From: Phytophthora quininea
Lineage: Eukaryota > Oomycota > Peronosporomycetes > Peronosporales > Peronosporaceae
Assembly (NCBI GenBank): GCA_011947345.1
Contig: JAAVTG010000772.1
Coordinates: 1 to 55,863, forward strand
Length of the DNA: 55,863 bases
Reading direction: 5' to 3'
The notes below the pieces were generated by a model. The model did not search any database. It had not been told where the DNA came from and saw only the letters and a program-made list of their open reading frames with translations. Below, piece by piece: positions 21,987-31,587 of the stretch. How positions within the stretch are numbered: position 1 is the first letter of the stretch; the number at the start of each line of letters is the position of its first letter. The translations under genes were made by a program, and so were the position numbers.

Positions 21987-22153
21987 GGCGGCGGCGGAGA
22001 TACAATGCGTCTCTTGAAGCAACGCGTCGTTTCGTGTCCTTTCGAGTTAAACAGATTAAACCCTTTGACTACTGGGAAAAATTCGTGTATCGCTTAAATG
22101 ACTACCCAGTACACATTAGTCACATATTTTTCGTGACGTGTCCTTTGCTCGAT

Positions 22154-23481
22154 ATGCACGGCGACCTGCGAGGCTTCTGTACGTGTGTGCTGCCTGGAGA
22201 GTTCTCTGTATAGCGCTGTTGACTTGTGTTGATTCTACTGCAGACGGAGCGCCCGTGACCTACGCGTACTCGCTGGCGGTGGGCGCCGCCAGCTCCGCTA
22301 GCCTGCTACTGGACCGTGGCCGCGTGCTGTCGCTGGACCGGGACGCGATTCTCGTCCGCGCGCAGTACTGGCGCTTGATTTCCAGCCAACTCACGTTCCA
22401 CCAGTGAGTGACTTTTTATTTGTCTGCTAAATAGTGGACTTCCGCAGTGGCTAACCTGCGTTTATGTGTGGATTTATCCTAGTGGACTCGCCGTGTCCTT
22501 GGGACTCTACGTCGTCTTCCAGTTCAGGATCCTGGAGCGACAATTGGGCTCTCGTAAATTCGGCAGCATTCTGGTGTTCGTGCTGCTGGCTACCGGCGCG
22601 CTGCAGCTCGCCGCGCTGACGTCGGTCCCGTGGCTGGCAAGAACCATCCCTGGCGGAGCCTACTCCGTCCTCGGAGCCTTCTCCGTCTACTTCAACAGTA
22701 CGAGCATTACCATATTACTTCTTATGACATTTTACTAACGTTTATATTTATTGACAGAATTCATTCCAAAGCTGCAGCCTCGCTCGTTGAATGTGTGGGG
22801 CTTGTCTTCTCCGACAAGTCCAGCACATATCTGCTCATGCTCGTGGTAGGTTGAAGCGGTTGACCTCTGTGACGTGTGAGAATAAGATGGGCTCATGGTG
22901 TTGTTTAGCTTCTTGCACGCGACTACCGCGCGTTGACGCCGTTCCTGGGCGGCTCGCTGCTTGGGGTGTTGTTCAGTTCGACGCCGCTAGGTCGCATGCG
23001 TCTCCCGTCGTTCGTCTGCTCGATCTTCAGTCTGCTGCATCCGCTGTTTGACGTGGTGCCAGCGAGCACGCTGGCGCTGCAGCGACAGCGTCGAGCGATG
23101 GAGGCGCAGCGCCGTCTGAACGCGCGCTACAACCGCGGTCGGCCTGCCGCCCCCGCGGTGGAAGGTCAAGGTTTCCGAGACCAATTGCTGCCCGGGGCGG
23201 GGGCATGATGGGTGGAGCTGCGCCGCCGCAAGCTGCTGGTAACGGCATGCTACCACCTCACCTGGCAGCCGCACCGCCGTCCGAAGACGCCATCGAGCAA
23301 TTGATGGTACGACCCGATGTCTGCAATGGCGACTCGCTCGACTAACTTGAACCGCTGCTTTTTGTTTGCAACGATGCTCGTCCAGGCGCTCGGCTTCGAT
23401 AGAGAGCGCGTGCTGCAGGCGCTGCAGTCCACGGGCAACAACGTCGAGTCGGCCGCAAATCGGCTCCTGAACGGTCTGTAG
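22154..23481 (+). CDS. UBAC2-like rhomboid pseudoprotease with UBA domain
   Basis: Six exons (22154-22178, 22244-22403, 22483-22697, 22758-22845, 22909-23306, 23386-23481) have conventional splice sites. The membrane part has several hydrophobic segments with the rhomboid-like WRLISSQLTFH and FQFRILERQLGSRKFGS, matching the UBAC2/Derlin-like group, and no catalytic Ser-His pair is evident. After a Gly/Pro/Ala linker, the C-terminus is a UBA domain (ALGFDRERVLQALQSTGNNV, ending NRLLNGL). Family members act at the ER membrane in protein degradation and trafficking. Two missing bases are needed, near 22801-22806 in exon 4 and in the G run near 23196-23205. A divergent 167-bp region separates it from the myosin start. 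Confidence 0.8.
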
Positions 23482-23647
23482 AGGAAAGCAGCTTCCATGA
23501 ACAAAATAAAAGGAGCCGGTCGTTAGCACTCGATGTCATGGAGTTTGCAGCGGATATTTTTCAGCACGTTCGTGCCTTGCGTTCCCTCGCAGCAAGCGCT
23601 GATTTGAGTGCGACTGCAGCCATTTGAAAGATCGGCCTTTGACCGCG

Positions 23648-23806
23648 CTAACGAGACTCCCGCAGTAGAGTCTGTCTGTCGTTGCGACAGCAGACGAGCT
23701 GCCGAGGTGAGCCATGGTGAGCCAACTGCTGTTCGTGCTGCTGGGTGAGGGCCACGAACGCACCCAAGTGAGGCGAGCCTTGAATCCGGTTCCATGCCGA
23801 CGCCAT
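23648..23806 (-). CDS. Possible small protein, low support
   Basis: This is a 52-codon frame from ATG 23806 to TAG 23648 with mostly G/C third positions (starts MASAWNRIQGSPHLG). There is no recognised domain. It lies in the 409-bp gap between the UBAC2-like gene and the duplicated segment and could be the remnant of a longer minus-strand gene cut at the duplication boundary. Confidence 0.25.
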   Translation of the reverse strand: MASAWNRIQGSPHLGAFVALTQQHEQQLAHHGSPRQLVCCRNDRQTLLRESR

Positions 23807-23924
23807 GTGCGTCTGAACCTACGAGACTGAGGTGGAGGATGCAGCACTTGCGTCGGGAATGCAAGATCCGAACCCACCATTGTCCTAAAGACCCGGTCGA
23901 GTGCACGCCCAACCTCCGACCAAG

Positions 23925-26554
23925 ATGGCGCCGCTCACGTCAACTCGGCGACTAGTACTTGTAGTAGCATGGACGACCCTACTGGCACGACCGGCGGAGG
24001 CGATGACCCCACCGGTCTGCTTGAACGCCGCGGGCACGTGGGGCGGCGGCACGCTGCTGTCCGAGTGCAGCGGCAAGTGCGACAGCAGATCGCTGTGCGA
24101 CGTCGCAGTCAACGGCCAGTACTCGTGTCTGAACTACACCGACTCGGCCTTCGTGCTGCTCATTCAGGACTCGGGATACGTTAGCGACGAAGACTCGGCC
24201 GCACGAGTAGCAGACCCGTCCTACACGGCGAAGGTGGCCGATCTACCGAACGACACCGGACTCTACCCTCATATTGAGAACTGCTACCTGTACGACATTG
24301 CTGTGCTGGAAGTCGGCTCGACGATCACTCAATTGTACGTGGTAATGAACGCTGGCATAATGTTGGGGAGACTGATAAGTTTGTATTTTGAACAGTACTC
24401 TGGCCGGAGGTGATAGCTACCGAGCGTACTACAAGGGACGGGTTGGCTACATCAACATCAACTCGGACTTCCTCGCCAGCCAGTCCCAGATCACCGAGGT
24501 GTCGCTGGTGAGCCTTAATCTGGAGAGCATTGTTGTAGACCTCCCGAACAAGCTTCCGCAGAGCTTGAAGAAGTTGGAGCTCAAGAATGACGTGATAAAA
24601 GATTTCCCAAGCCAGCTGTTGACGTTGTCGAAGCTGGAGGAGCTGTACGTGTCAGTCGGAACGCTATGACTATCATAATTTTTTACAACTTTACTGTTGT
24701 AACAGATCCTTGGAAGGCAACTACATCACCACGATGAATGACTCCAGCGCGATTTCGACCCTGAAAACACTGTACGACTCTCTCAGTAAGATCAAGTCTG
24801 GTTGTGAACAATCTAACACTATTTGTTTTGTCTCATTAGAAATTTAGCATCGAACAACCTCACAGAGATGCCTGCCTCACTTACAAATCTCACGAGCCTC
24901 GAGAGTTTGTACGCGCGCTCCATTATACACTGACACTGGGATACTTCAAACTAACAAACTTTACAGGAACTTGGCATCGAACAGCATCAAAGAAGTGAAA
25001 ACATCGGACTTCTCAAACACAATCACAACGCTGTATGTCTTTTGTTTCCACTTCCGGCGTATTGGTTCAGCAAATACTAACTCGTGCTTTGAAATGTGTA
25101 GGAACTTGACCGACAATGGCCTCACAACCTTCGAAGCAACCTTCTCTAACCTCGAGACTTTGTACGCTACCGTACTTGAATCCTTCACTATTGCTTCTTC
25201 TAAGATTGCCAAGTTGACAGGTATCTGGGCGGCAACAGTTTGGCTGAAATCCCGAGCGCCGTGTACGACAGCACTAAACTGAAGAACCTGTAAGTGCGGA
25301 GCACAATAGCCTCGGCATGTTTACTGATGTTGCTTGTTGTTATTGCTTAGGTATATCTCCGGCGGGTCGACCCCTTTGTCTGCTATGCTCACCGAGGATC
25401 AATTCCAATTCTTGCAAAGCCTCGACACACTGGACGCTACCCAAGCTGATTTCAATAGTCAAGAGGAGTGCAAGACAAACAACACGCAAGAGCTTGGCGG
25501 TGGGGTCCACGTTTGCTTGACGTCGACGACCTCGACCTCAACCACGACAACCACAGCATCGTCTTCGAAAATGGGTACCGGCACAATCGTTGCCATCGCT
25601 TCTGGGGCAGCAGTCGTGCTCATTATCATTCTCATGGTTGGAATTGGAATTTGGCGGCGTCGTCAACGCGCTGCGAAGTACATTATGGCCGAGTTTGACG
25701 ATCCGCAACTTGCGCCGTTGATGCTGAAGCCGGGGACATCAAGGACGTCAAAAGATCGGGGCTGGAGCGCATGCCGTGGTGTGGCTGGTTCGATACCGCA
25801 AGACTCAACTGCTGGCGTCGAAGCGCTTACGGAAAGAGCCGCGGCGCCATATCACCAAAGCTTTCATCGAAGAGATCAAGATGGTGGCGCCGATCGATCA
25901 CCCACATATTGTCAAGTTTGTTGGCGTTGCTTGGACTGCTAAGACTGACATCCAGGCCCTATTCGAGCTCGTGGACAGCGGCAGCGTCAGCGAGTACCTA
26001 TCGAACCCCACGACACCCCGTGAATGGAACCATCAAAAGCTGAAGATCGCCTTGGGCGTGGCAGAAGCTCTGGTCTACCTCCACTCGTTTGCGCCGCCGA
26101 TCTTGCACTGGGATCTGAAGGCAAGCAACGTGCTGCTTACGAGTGTACTAGAGCCGAAACTGGCCAAGATTGGCGTCGCCCATTTGCGAGCTCAAGAGGG
26201 CGGGGAGGAGAGTCAGCGATCATCGATCTCACCATGGCAAGCGCCGGAAGTCTTAGCCGATTCCGAAGAGTGCGGTCCTGCAGTCGACATCTTCAGCTTT
26301 GGTGTGTTCCTATCGGAGCTCGACACGCATGAAGCTCCGTACACGGACGTCCAGAGTTCGAGGGCTTCAAGATGGCAGATGCAGTGATCCTGCACATGAT
26401 CGCCGCGGGGTCGATCCCCATGCGATTCGGCGAGGATTGTCCGCCAGATTTGAGATCGCTGGGGGACTTGTGTCTGTCGAAGAACCCTCGGGCGCGTCCA
26501 GCTGCATCCGAAGTCGTGTACGCTCTACGAGCGATCAAGAAAATGATGAAGTAG
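23925..26554 (+). CDS. LRR receptor pseudokinase (TKL-like), copy 1, frame-broken
   Basis: Eight exons (23925-24334, 24396-24644, 24706-24771, 24840-24908, 24967-25032, 25102-25161, 25221-25289, 25351-26554) encode a signal peptide (RLVLVVAWTTLLARPAEA), a Cys-containing ectodomain start, LRR modules one per exon (LNLASNNLTEMPASLTNLTS), a Ser/Thr stalk, one membrane segment (VAIASGAAVVLIIILMVGIG) with a basic stop-transfer, and a TKL-like kinase domain. The Lys in LLASKRL and APE in WQAPEVL are present. The HRD motif reads HWDLKASN and the DFG Asp-Phe is missing (AKIGVAHL), so it is probably catalytically dead. Two missing bases (GGGG and AAAA runs near 25734 and 25750) are shared with copy 2. 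A private missing A near 26360-26366 interrupts the C-lobe. Confidence 0.78.
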
Positions 26555-26755
26555 TGGTGGAATACCGTATGTATGTGGCCCTTGCCAGTAATGTTATCAA
26601 CAACGATTTTTGATTAGGCTTAGCCTGAATTTGTGTTGGTCTCGATCTCATTAGACGAAAGGATAAACAACGCTATCAACAGGAAGGTAACGAGATGTGA
26701 TCAGCATTGGGTCGGTGAAGTTGTCGCTCGCGTGTCAAGCGTAGGAGCCGATCAC

Positions 26756-27630
26756 TTAGCAGTACGTTCCAGAGTCTCCTTGAGTGGGGGCCGGTGTCGG
26801 CTTCGGCGTATGGTTAGTCGGAGCTGGGGTGGGCGCCGAGGTCGAATTGGTTGTTGGTGGGGCCGTCGTGTATGGAGGCAGTGGTGGGGCCGTAACGGGA
26901 GGTGTCGTCGACGGAGCGCCGGTGCTTTCATCGGCACTCAACGTGGCGTTGATGGCGTACGATTCATCGGCTCCGTCGCATCCAGCAAGCTGAGTTAGCA
27001 AGTCCGACTTGAGGTTCTCGGATTGGTAGCCGTAGTAGCAGTTGGGCAGCGAGGTGGCGAGATCCTCGAGTTTCGACGCGCACGGCGAGCCGCACAATGC
27101 GTAGATGATGATGCTGGTGGCGGTGACGCTCGAGTCGGCGGCACACTCGTCGCTCGTCGCCGCGGTGGTGTACAGATCCACCATGCTGTTGATCTCGTTG
27201 GTCACACAGTCCGTGTTCGAAGCCGTAGCCGCCGGGGATGGTGCCGTGGTGGCCGGGGATGGTGCCGTGGTGGCCGGGGGCTGGTCGTCGACGGCGCGTC
27301 CGTGGTTGGGGAACCGGGGTCGGAGGTACCGCCACCGGTGCACCCGGCGATGGAGTTCTGCAGAGAGATCTTGTTGCTCACTCCGTTAACGGTGCAGTCG
27401 GCCATATTGACTGCCACCTCAGACAGCACCGCCGTGCAATCGGTGGCGTCACAGGGCCACGAGAAGAACGTGGTGCCTGAAGCGTACTGAGAGCACGCGC
27501 TTGTAGCAGCCGCTGCCGCCCACAGCGATGCGTCGTGATTTCCTTGCTCCACCGTGCATTCTGCTGCCCTGGTGGTACGAGAAAGCGTCGCGATGGCCGC
27601 AACGGACAGTAGTTGGAGACTCGGACGCAT
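26756..27630 (-). CDS. Two-domain elicitin-like secreted protein, copy 1
   Basis: A signal peptide (LQLLSVAAIATLSRTTRA) is followed by two elicitin-type domains. Each has six cysteines in elicitin-like spacing: first ECTVEQ...SAC...WPC...DCTAVL...ADCT...AGC, second TDCVTN...DECAAD...YALC...SPC...PNCYYGY...AGCDG. A linker of tandem Pro-Ala-Thr repeats joins them, and a Ser/Thr/Pro-rich tail likely carries O-glycans. Elicitins bind sterols and are recognised by plants; elicitin-like proteins are related secreted or wall-attached forms. One C is missing from the run near 27277-27281 in the linker, in both copies. No GPI signal is obvious at the end (QGDSGTYC). Confidence 0.82.
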
Positions 27631-27678
27631 GGCAACTGGAGATCAAGGTGTTTTGAAGAGCTTTGAGTCGTGTCGAGC

Positions 27679-27694
27679 AAGTTGGAGAGTGAGC
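27679..27694 (-). promoter_or_regulatory. Oomycete Inr+FPR promoter of the elicitin-like gene
   Basis: GCTCACTCTCCAACTT matches the 16-position consensus GCTCATTYYNCAWTTT at 14 positions. It lies about 50-65 nt upstream of the ATG at 27630. Confidence 0.6.
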
Positions 27695-28417
27695 ACTCGC
27701 CCGCAGAGCTCCTGGGTGCAGGTGGAAAGTTCACGGGTCACGTCCGGACTTGACCGGCTGCAACCACAACGCGTGCCCGCCCGTTGAAGCTGCACGTTAA
27801 TCGAAGCCTTCGGACAGCAAACTGGAGCTGGGTGCAGCGATGATTTCCCACGGTGACTCGTTGAGGAGCGCGCCACGGTGGCGATGCGAAATTCGTGTTA
27901 CCACCGGTCGTATTGGACCAGCGGCGATCTCCGACAGGTGTAGCGCTCAAAGCGGGCGCTTGCGTGCTTCGGTCCGGATCGTAGCTAGCGGCGTCGTGCT
28001 CAAGTATGAGTGTGTTGCGTCCTCAACTGCATCAGCAGACCAAAAGCAGAGGTGGTGTTCGACTGCATCACAACGACCAGGTGTCAGAACTTCGATCATC
28101 TCGGTGCGAGGACTCAAGCATCCCGGTGTTGCAGAAGTCGCCCAACGCTGTCGACTACCACAATCCATCAGGTTTGAGCTGCACAGGTCTGGCAATGCTG
28201 ATGACTAGCTAGCTGCACAGGTCTGGCAATGCTGATGACTAGCTAGCTGGTCGAGCAGCAAAACATGTAGAGGTGCAGGATATCACAGCCGCAGCTAAAC
28301 AGTCTACTGCATTACATAAATGGCGAAAGCTTATGAAAGCTCGGTCCGGTCCCATTCGATGCTCCGAATCACCGGTCAACCAGTGCGTTGCATGTTATTG
28401 CCTGGTCTTCTAGGTGT
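27695..28417. other. Intergenic between elicitin-like gene and permease
   Basis: This region holds the elicitin upstream sequence and the permease 3' flank. No gene is evident. It contains the 34-bp tandem repeat listed separately. Confidence 0.4.
28177..28244. repeat. 34-bp perfect tandem duplication
   Basis: Two head-to-tail copies of a 34-bp unit beginning AGCTGCACAGGTCTGGCAAT lie at 28177-28210 and 28211-28244. The unit begins and ends with AGCT. It is also present in the second large copy, so it predates the segmental duplication. Confidence 0.85.
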
Positions 28418-29786
28418 CTACCGGCCGAAGTAGTGCAGCTCGATGGGCCGTGTGATCAGGTACGACACGATAGAAAACACCCACGCGAGTTCGACACCGA
28501 CGTCGCCGCCGTACGGAGCCTCACCGCAGTGCTTGGCGATTGCGCCGACGTACCACGTCTGGCTCATGCCCAGCACAGCGCCGACGATGCCGACGCAGAA
28601 CGAAAACACGGCGGCGATGCCGTGCGGCAGCTTGTCGCGGTTGTCGTAGTCGGCGGGGTTGTAGCCCGAGTACCCCTTGCGGAAGTAAAAGTGCTCGGTG
28701 AGCCCGATGGCCGCGTACACGGACATCCAGTAGCCGATGACGTTCATAAAGTTCTCGAGCACGTCCTCAAAGTGCGAGTAGCCCGGGAAGGCCACGACGG
28801 CGTACACGACCGTGCCCACCAGCGTCCATACGAAGCGCGGGATGCTGCGGGTCCAGGCGCCGAAGACCTGCACGGTGATGGCGAACGAGTAGATGTTGGG
28901 GCAGTTGTTGGCGATGATGGACAGCGCCAGCAGCACGAGGCAGAACTGGCCGAAGCCGCCGAGCGGGTCGACGATGACGGCGGCAATAAGACCGCCCGAG
29001 CCGGCCTCCTGGTAGCCGGCGTAGTACTTGCTGGTGACGTCGTCCGTGGCCGTCATGACGGCGACGCCGAGGAACTGCGTGAACAACAATGGCACGATGA
29101 GACCCAAGTAAGCCGCGAAGAAGACCTTGGTCTTGCTCTGGGTCACAGGGTGGTAGACGGTGTAGTCAGCGGCGTACGACGTCCAACCGATGGCGAAGCC
29201 GAACACGGTAGCGCCGAAACTGAGCACACTGCCCACCTCCGAGACGCCCGTGCCCATAGGGATGTGGATGTACGCGCCCGAGTGCCAGAACTCGATGAGC
29301 ACGATCATGAAGACGATGAAAGCCGGGATCCACGACCAGAACTCGTAGGCGTGCACCACCTTGTAGCCGAAGAGCGTCACCAGGAAGGTGCAGGCGGCGA
29401 TGATGATGATCCCGGCCCAGCCGGGCACGTCGTTGTTGACGGCGTTGATCACTTGGGCGCCGACGATCACGTTGATGCAGGACCAGCCGAGGCACGCGAT
29501 GACATTGAAGATGGCGACGATCTTGACGCCGTGCCAGCCGTACCAGAAGCGTGACAGGATGATCTGCCGCAGTCCGAAGATGGGGCCGAAGGTCGAGAAG
29601 TAGCACACAGGCAGGATGCCCACCATGTTAAAGAAGAGCACGACCAGGAAGGCGTCCCCAGACCCGAGGTAGAACAGCGACTTGCCCAGCACGCCGATGG
29701 CGAACGAGCTGATAACCATGTTGGCAGCCAGCCACATGGTGCCGACGTTCAGCAGCGAGTCGTCGTGGCGCTCGTCCTCGGGCACG
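28418..29786 (-). pseudogene. NCS1 nucleobase permease, 5'-truncated copy 1
   Basis: The sequence matches the complete permease at 36088-37617 from VPEDERHDDSLLNVG to the stop but loses the first 50 or so codons where the duplicated segment ends at 29786. Beyond that point the frame runs on into unrelated sequence for about 35 codons (to 29893) without a plausible cytosolic N-terminus. All membrane segments are present and undamaged, so the remnant is young. The native start and promoter are missing; expression would need a new start. Confidence 0.8.
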
Positions 29787-30053
29787 GGCTCGCTGGGCGT
29801 AGTGCGCGCGTGCTTTTGCACCGCCCTTGGTAGCGGGCGGGCGCAGCGCAGCCGTCCGCGTCGCAGACCCTGCCGTCGCCGTGGTCGCGGCACAGCCCCT
29901 CTGGATCAGCGCTCTTGGACAGCCGAGTACCTTGCAGTAGTAGAATACTCTGTTGCGGCGTTGCTTCCCCTCCCCGCTGACTGTGCCGCTCCAGAGCCCT
30001 GTTAACTCGTCTACAGCAATTGGCCTGCTCGAAGCAAGCCACGACCACCACAT
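29787..30053 (-). pseudogene. Zinc-finger (WRKY19-like CxxH repeat) gene fragment
   Basis: Two Cys/His repeats are visible: YYCKVLGCP, then GLCRDHGDGRVCDADGCAAP followed by ARYQGRCK. This pattern resembles the WRKY19-like zinc-finger repeats common in oomycetes. A missing base in the CC run near 29918-29921 separates the two halves. The fragment is cut at 29787 by the duplicated segment, where the frame continues into antisense permease sequence and soon stops. Its 5' start is unclear. Confidence 0.45.
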
Positions 30054-30118
30054 TCGGAGGTCCTTGGTGAGCCTTCGTCTACACTTTCATTAGAAACTCA
30101 TCCAAACTAACAAAACAA

Positions 30119-30963
30119 TCAATAAACGTACCCTTTCGTCTCCATTATAATCCAGTTTGCCTCCAGGTTTCTTGCCTCGACCTCCGCTGCTGCCTGCAGG
30201 ACATCCGCTGGAACCTCCGTTAGGTCTCCCAGTCCTCTCACAGAGATGTTCGAGCTGCCGATAATCAACTTATACTCATCAATCAATATGAATTTGATAT
30301 GCATCGTTACTGACGACTTCGGTACTAATACCGGTATGTCAGCAGCTTCAAGACGCTGTAGTTGCTCGGGTTTCAAATATGCAGCGAGCTCCGCTTTGTC
30401 TGCGAAGATCTGGACGTCCAGGCCTCGCTTGGAGGCCGCGATCAACGCGTCAATCACCGCGGGATTGCTCAATACATAAGTACCTACGTAAACACTAAAA
30501 CAAGCAAGTTGAATCGCTAGCAATAACATCAATGAGGAGGACGGAGAGTAAGTAACAGTAGGAACATATACGGGCACCCGGCCGATCAGCGGCTTGTCCT
30601 TGTGGCGAGCCTTCCACACGGACTGCAGCGTCGTCCGCTTCCACCCGTTGGCCTTGCCGCTCTTGACCACATTGCGACAGCATCGGCTGAGGTCCTGGGG
30701 GTGGTAGCTGCGTTACAGCCTTCGGCACGGACGAGGCGCACCGCCTGCACATGCCCCAGCCAAATCTGGTGGCGGGCCCGGGCAGCGGTGGCAGCAACAC
30801 TTGCAGTCGCAGCAGTAGCAGCAGCAGTAGCAGTCTCAGCAGCAGTTGTAGCAGCAGCAGTCGTAGCAGCATCAGTCGTAGTAGCAGCAGTCGTAGCAGT
30901 AGCAGTTGTAGCAGCAGCAGTCGTAGCAGCAGTTGTAGCAGTAGCAGCAGCTCCTGTCTTCAT
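30119..30963 (-). CDS. PLD-like phosphodiesterase with one HKD motif
   Basis: The C-terminal 140 residues are a phospholipase-D fold: YVLSNPAVIDALIAASKRGL, VQIFADKAELAAYL, and the HKD motif HIKFILIDEYKLIIGSSN. One HKD per chain is typical of mitoPLD/Zucchini or Nuc-type enzymes that dimerise; the substrate (cardiolipin or nucleic acid) cannot be told. The chosen ATG (30963) opens an Ala/Thr-rich low-complexity N-terminus from an AGC-type microsatellite. It joins the PLD frame after one missing C in the run near 30697-30701. Without that the PLD frame begins near 30670. Start and N-terminus are uncertain. The gene lies in the unique spacer between the two duplicated segments. Confidence 0.6.
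30802..30951. repeat. Imperfect AGC/AGT trinucleotide repeat
   Basis: This is about 150 bp of degenerate CAG/TAG/CGT triplets (GCAGCAGTAGCAG, GTCGTAGCAGCA). On the minus strand it encodes the Ala/Thr tract of the PLD-like protein. Confidence 0.8.
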
Positions 30964-31055
30964 GGGTGCGGAATTTAAAATGGCAAGCAAGCTCGTGCTG
31001 CTGGCAAAGCGCAAGAAGATCTGGCTGCGAGTTGAAGCTGTTGAAAATGGAGTTA

Positions 31056-31553
31056 AGGCCTGAAAGGCTACGATTTAAGGCGCTCGTAAAACGTCTGCAA
31101 AATGCAGGTAGCCATTTACAATTTGTATGGCGGGCGTGCCGATGCGACGAATTAGCCGATCGGATCGATCGACCTGTTTGTATGCAATGTACCGTAAAAA
31201 ATGTGATGTACCGTAAAAATGAGGGGATGAGCGAAAAGCCGACGCTAAAATGCGCTAAAACGGACGTTCGATTTTTCTGCCGAACGTCCTCCAAAGTGAT
31301 TTCCAGGTTTGACTACCAAGTTGGGCAGCCCACCGAGTTGGGCAGACAGAAGTGCTCTGCAAAGACAACAATCTAGACAAAGTTCTGCTTGTAGTTGTCC
31401 GCCCGTGAAGCTCTCCGCGTCGCCGCGGAAGTGGCCGCTGTGCTTGGACTCTAGCGGCTAACAACGGCTGTGTGCAGGGCGATCTTCCGAAGCCGTGCAA
31501 GTCCACTTGGAACCGTGGATGGCCCGCTTGATTAGCGCCAAGCTCCGCGTCGG
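31056..31553. other. Spacer before duplication copy 2, no gene seen
   Basis: The region is AT-richer than its neighbours and contains two nearby GATGTACCGTAAAA-type repeats (about 31187-31216) and a perfect hairpin. No domain is visible in the short open frames. It supplies the only upstream DNA for the receptor gene of copy 2. Confidence 0.35.
31262..31289. repeat. Perfect 9-bp inverted repeat
   Basis: GGACGTTCG and CGAACGTCC are separated by 10 nt (ATTTTTCTGC). It could be a hairpin or the end of a small transposon remnant. Confidence 0.6.
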
Positions 31554-31587
31554 ACCCGGTCGAGTGCACGCCCAACCTCCGACCAAG

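Larger units (their letters stand above)
23891..29786. repeat. Segmental duplication, copy 1 (5896 bp)
   Basis: This segment is nearly identical to 31554-37456 in direct orientation. Identity starts at ACCCGGTCGAGTGCACGCC, 34 bp before the receptor ATG, and ends inside the permease gene at GGCACG. Length differences come from two extra T in an intron, a 4-bp TTGC insertion and one A, all in copy 2. Flanking sequences on both sides are unrelated between copies. Confidence 0.93.

Noticed and set aside
22138..22153. GTG start for the UBAC2-like gene
   Set aside because: Splicing from the ATG at 22154 across a 65-nt intron gives a better N-terminus and uses consensus GTACGT and CTGCAG sites.
28388..29554. 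388-codon plus-strand frame (and its copy at 36058-37224)
   Set aside because: It lies exactly antisense to the NCS1 permease, and its Asp/Val/His/Arg-rich composition is the mirror of GC3-rich permease codons.
30495..30600. Intron inside the PLD gene (GTATAT...TTTTAG)
   Set aside because: Sites look usable, but removing the 77 nt breaks the frame between the two halves, while the unspliced frame is open. Left as coding with doubt.
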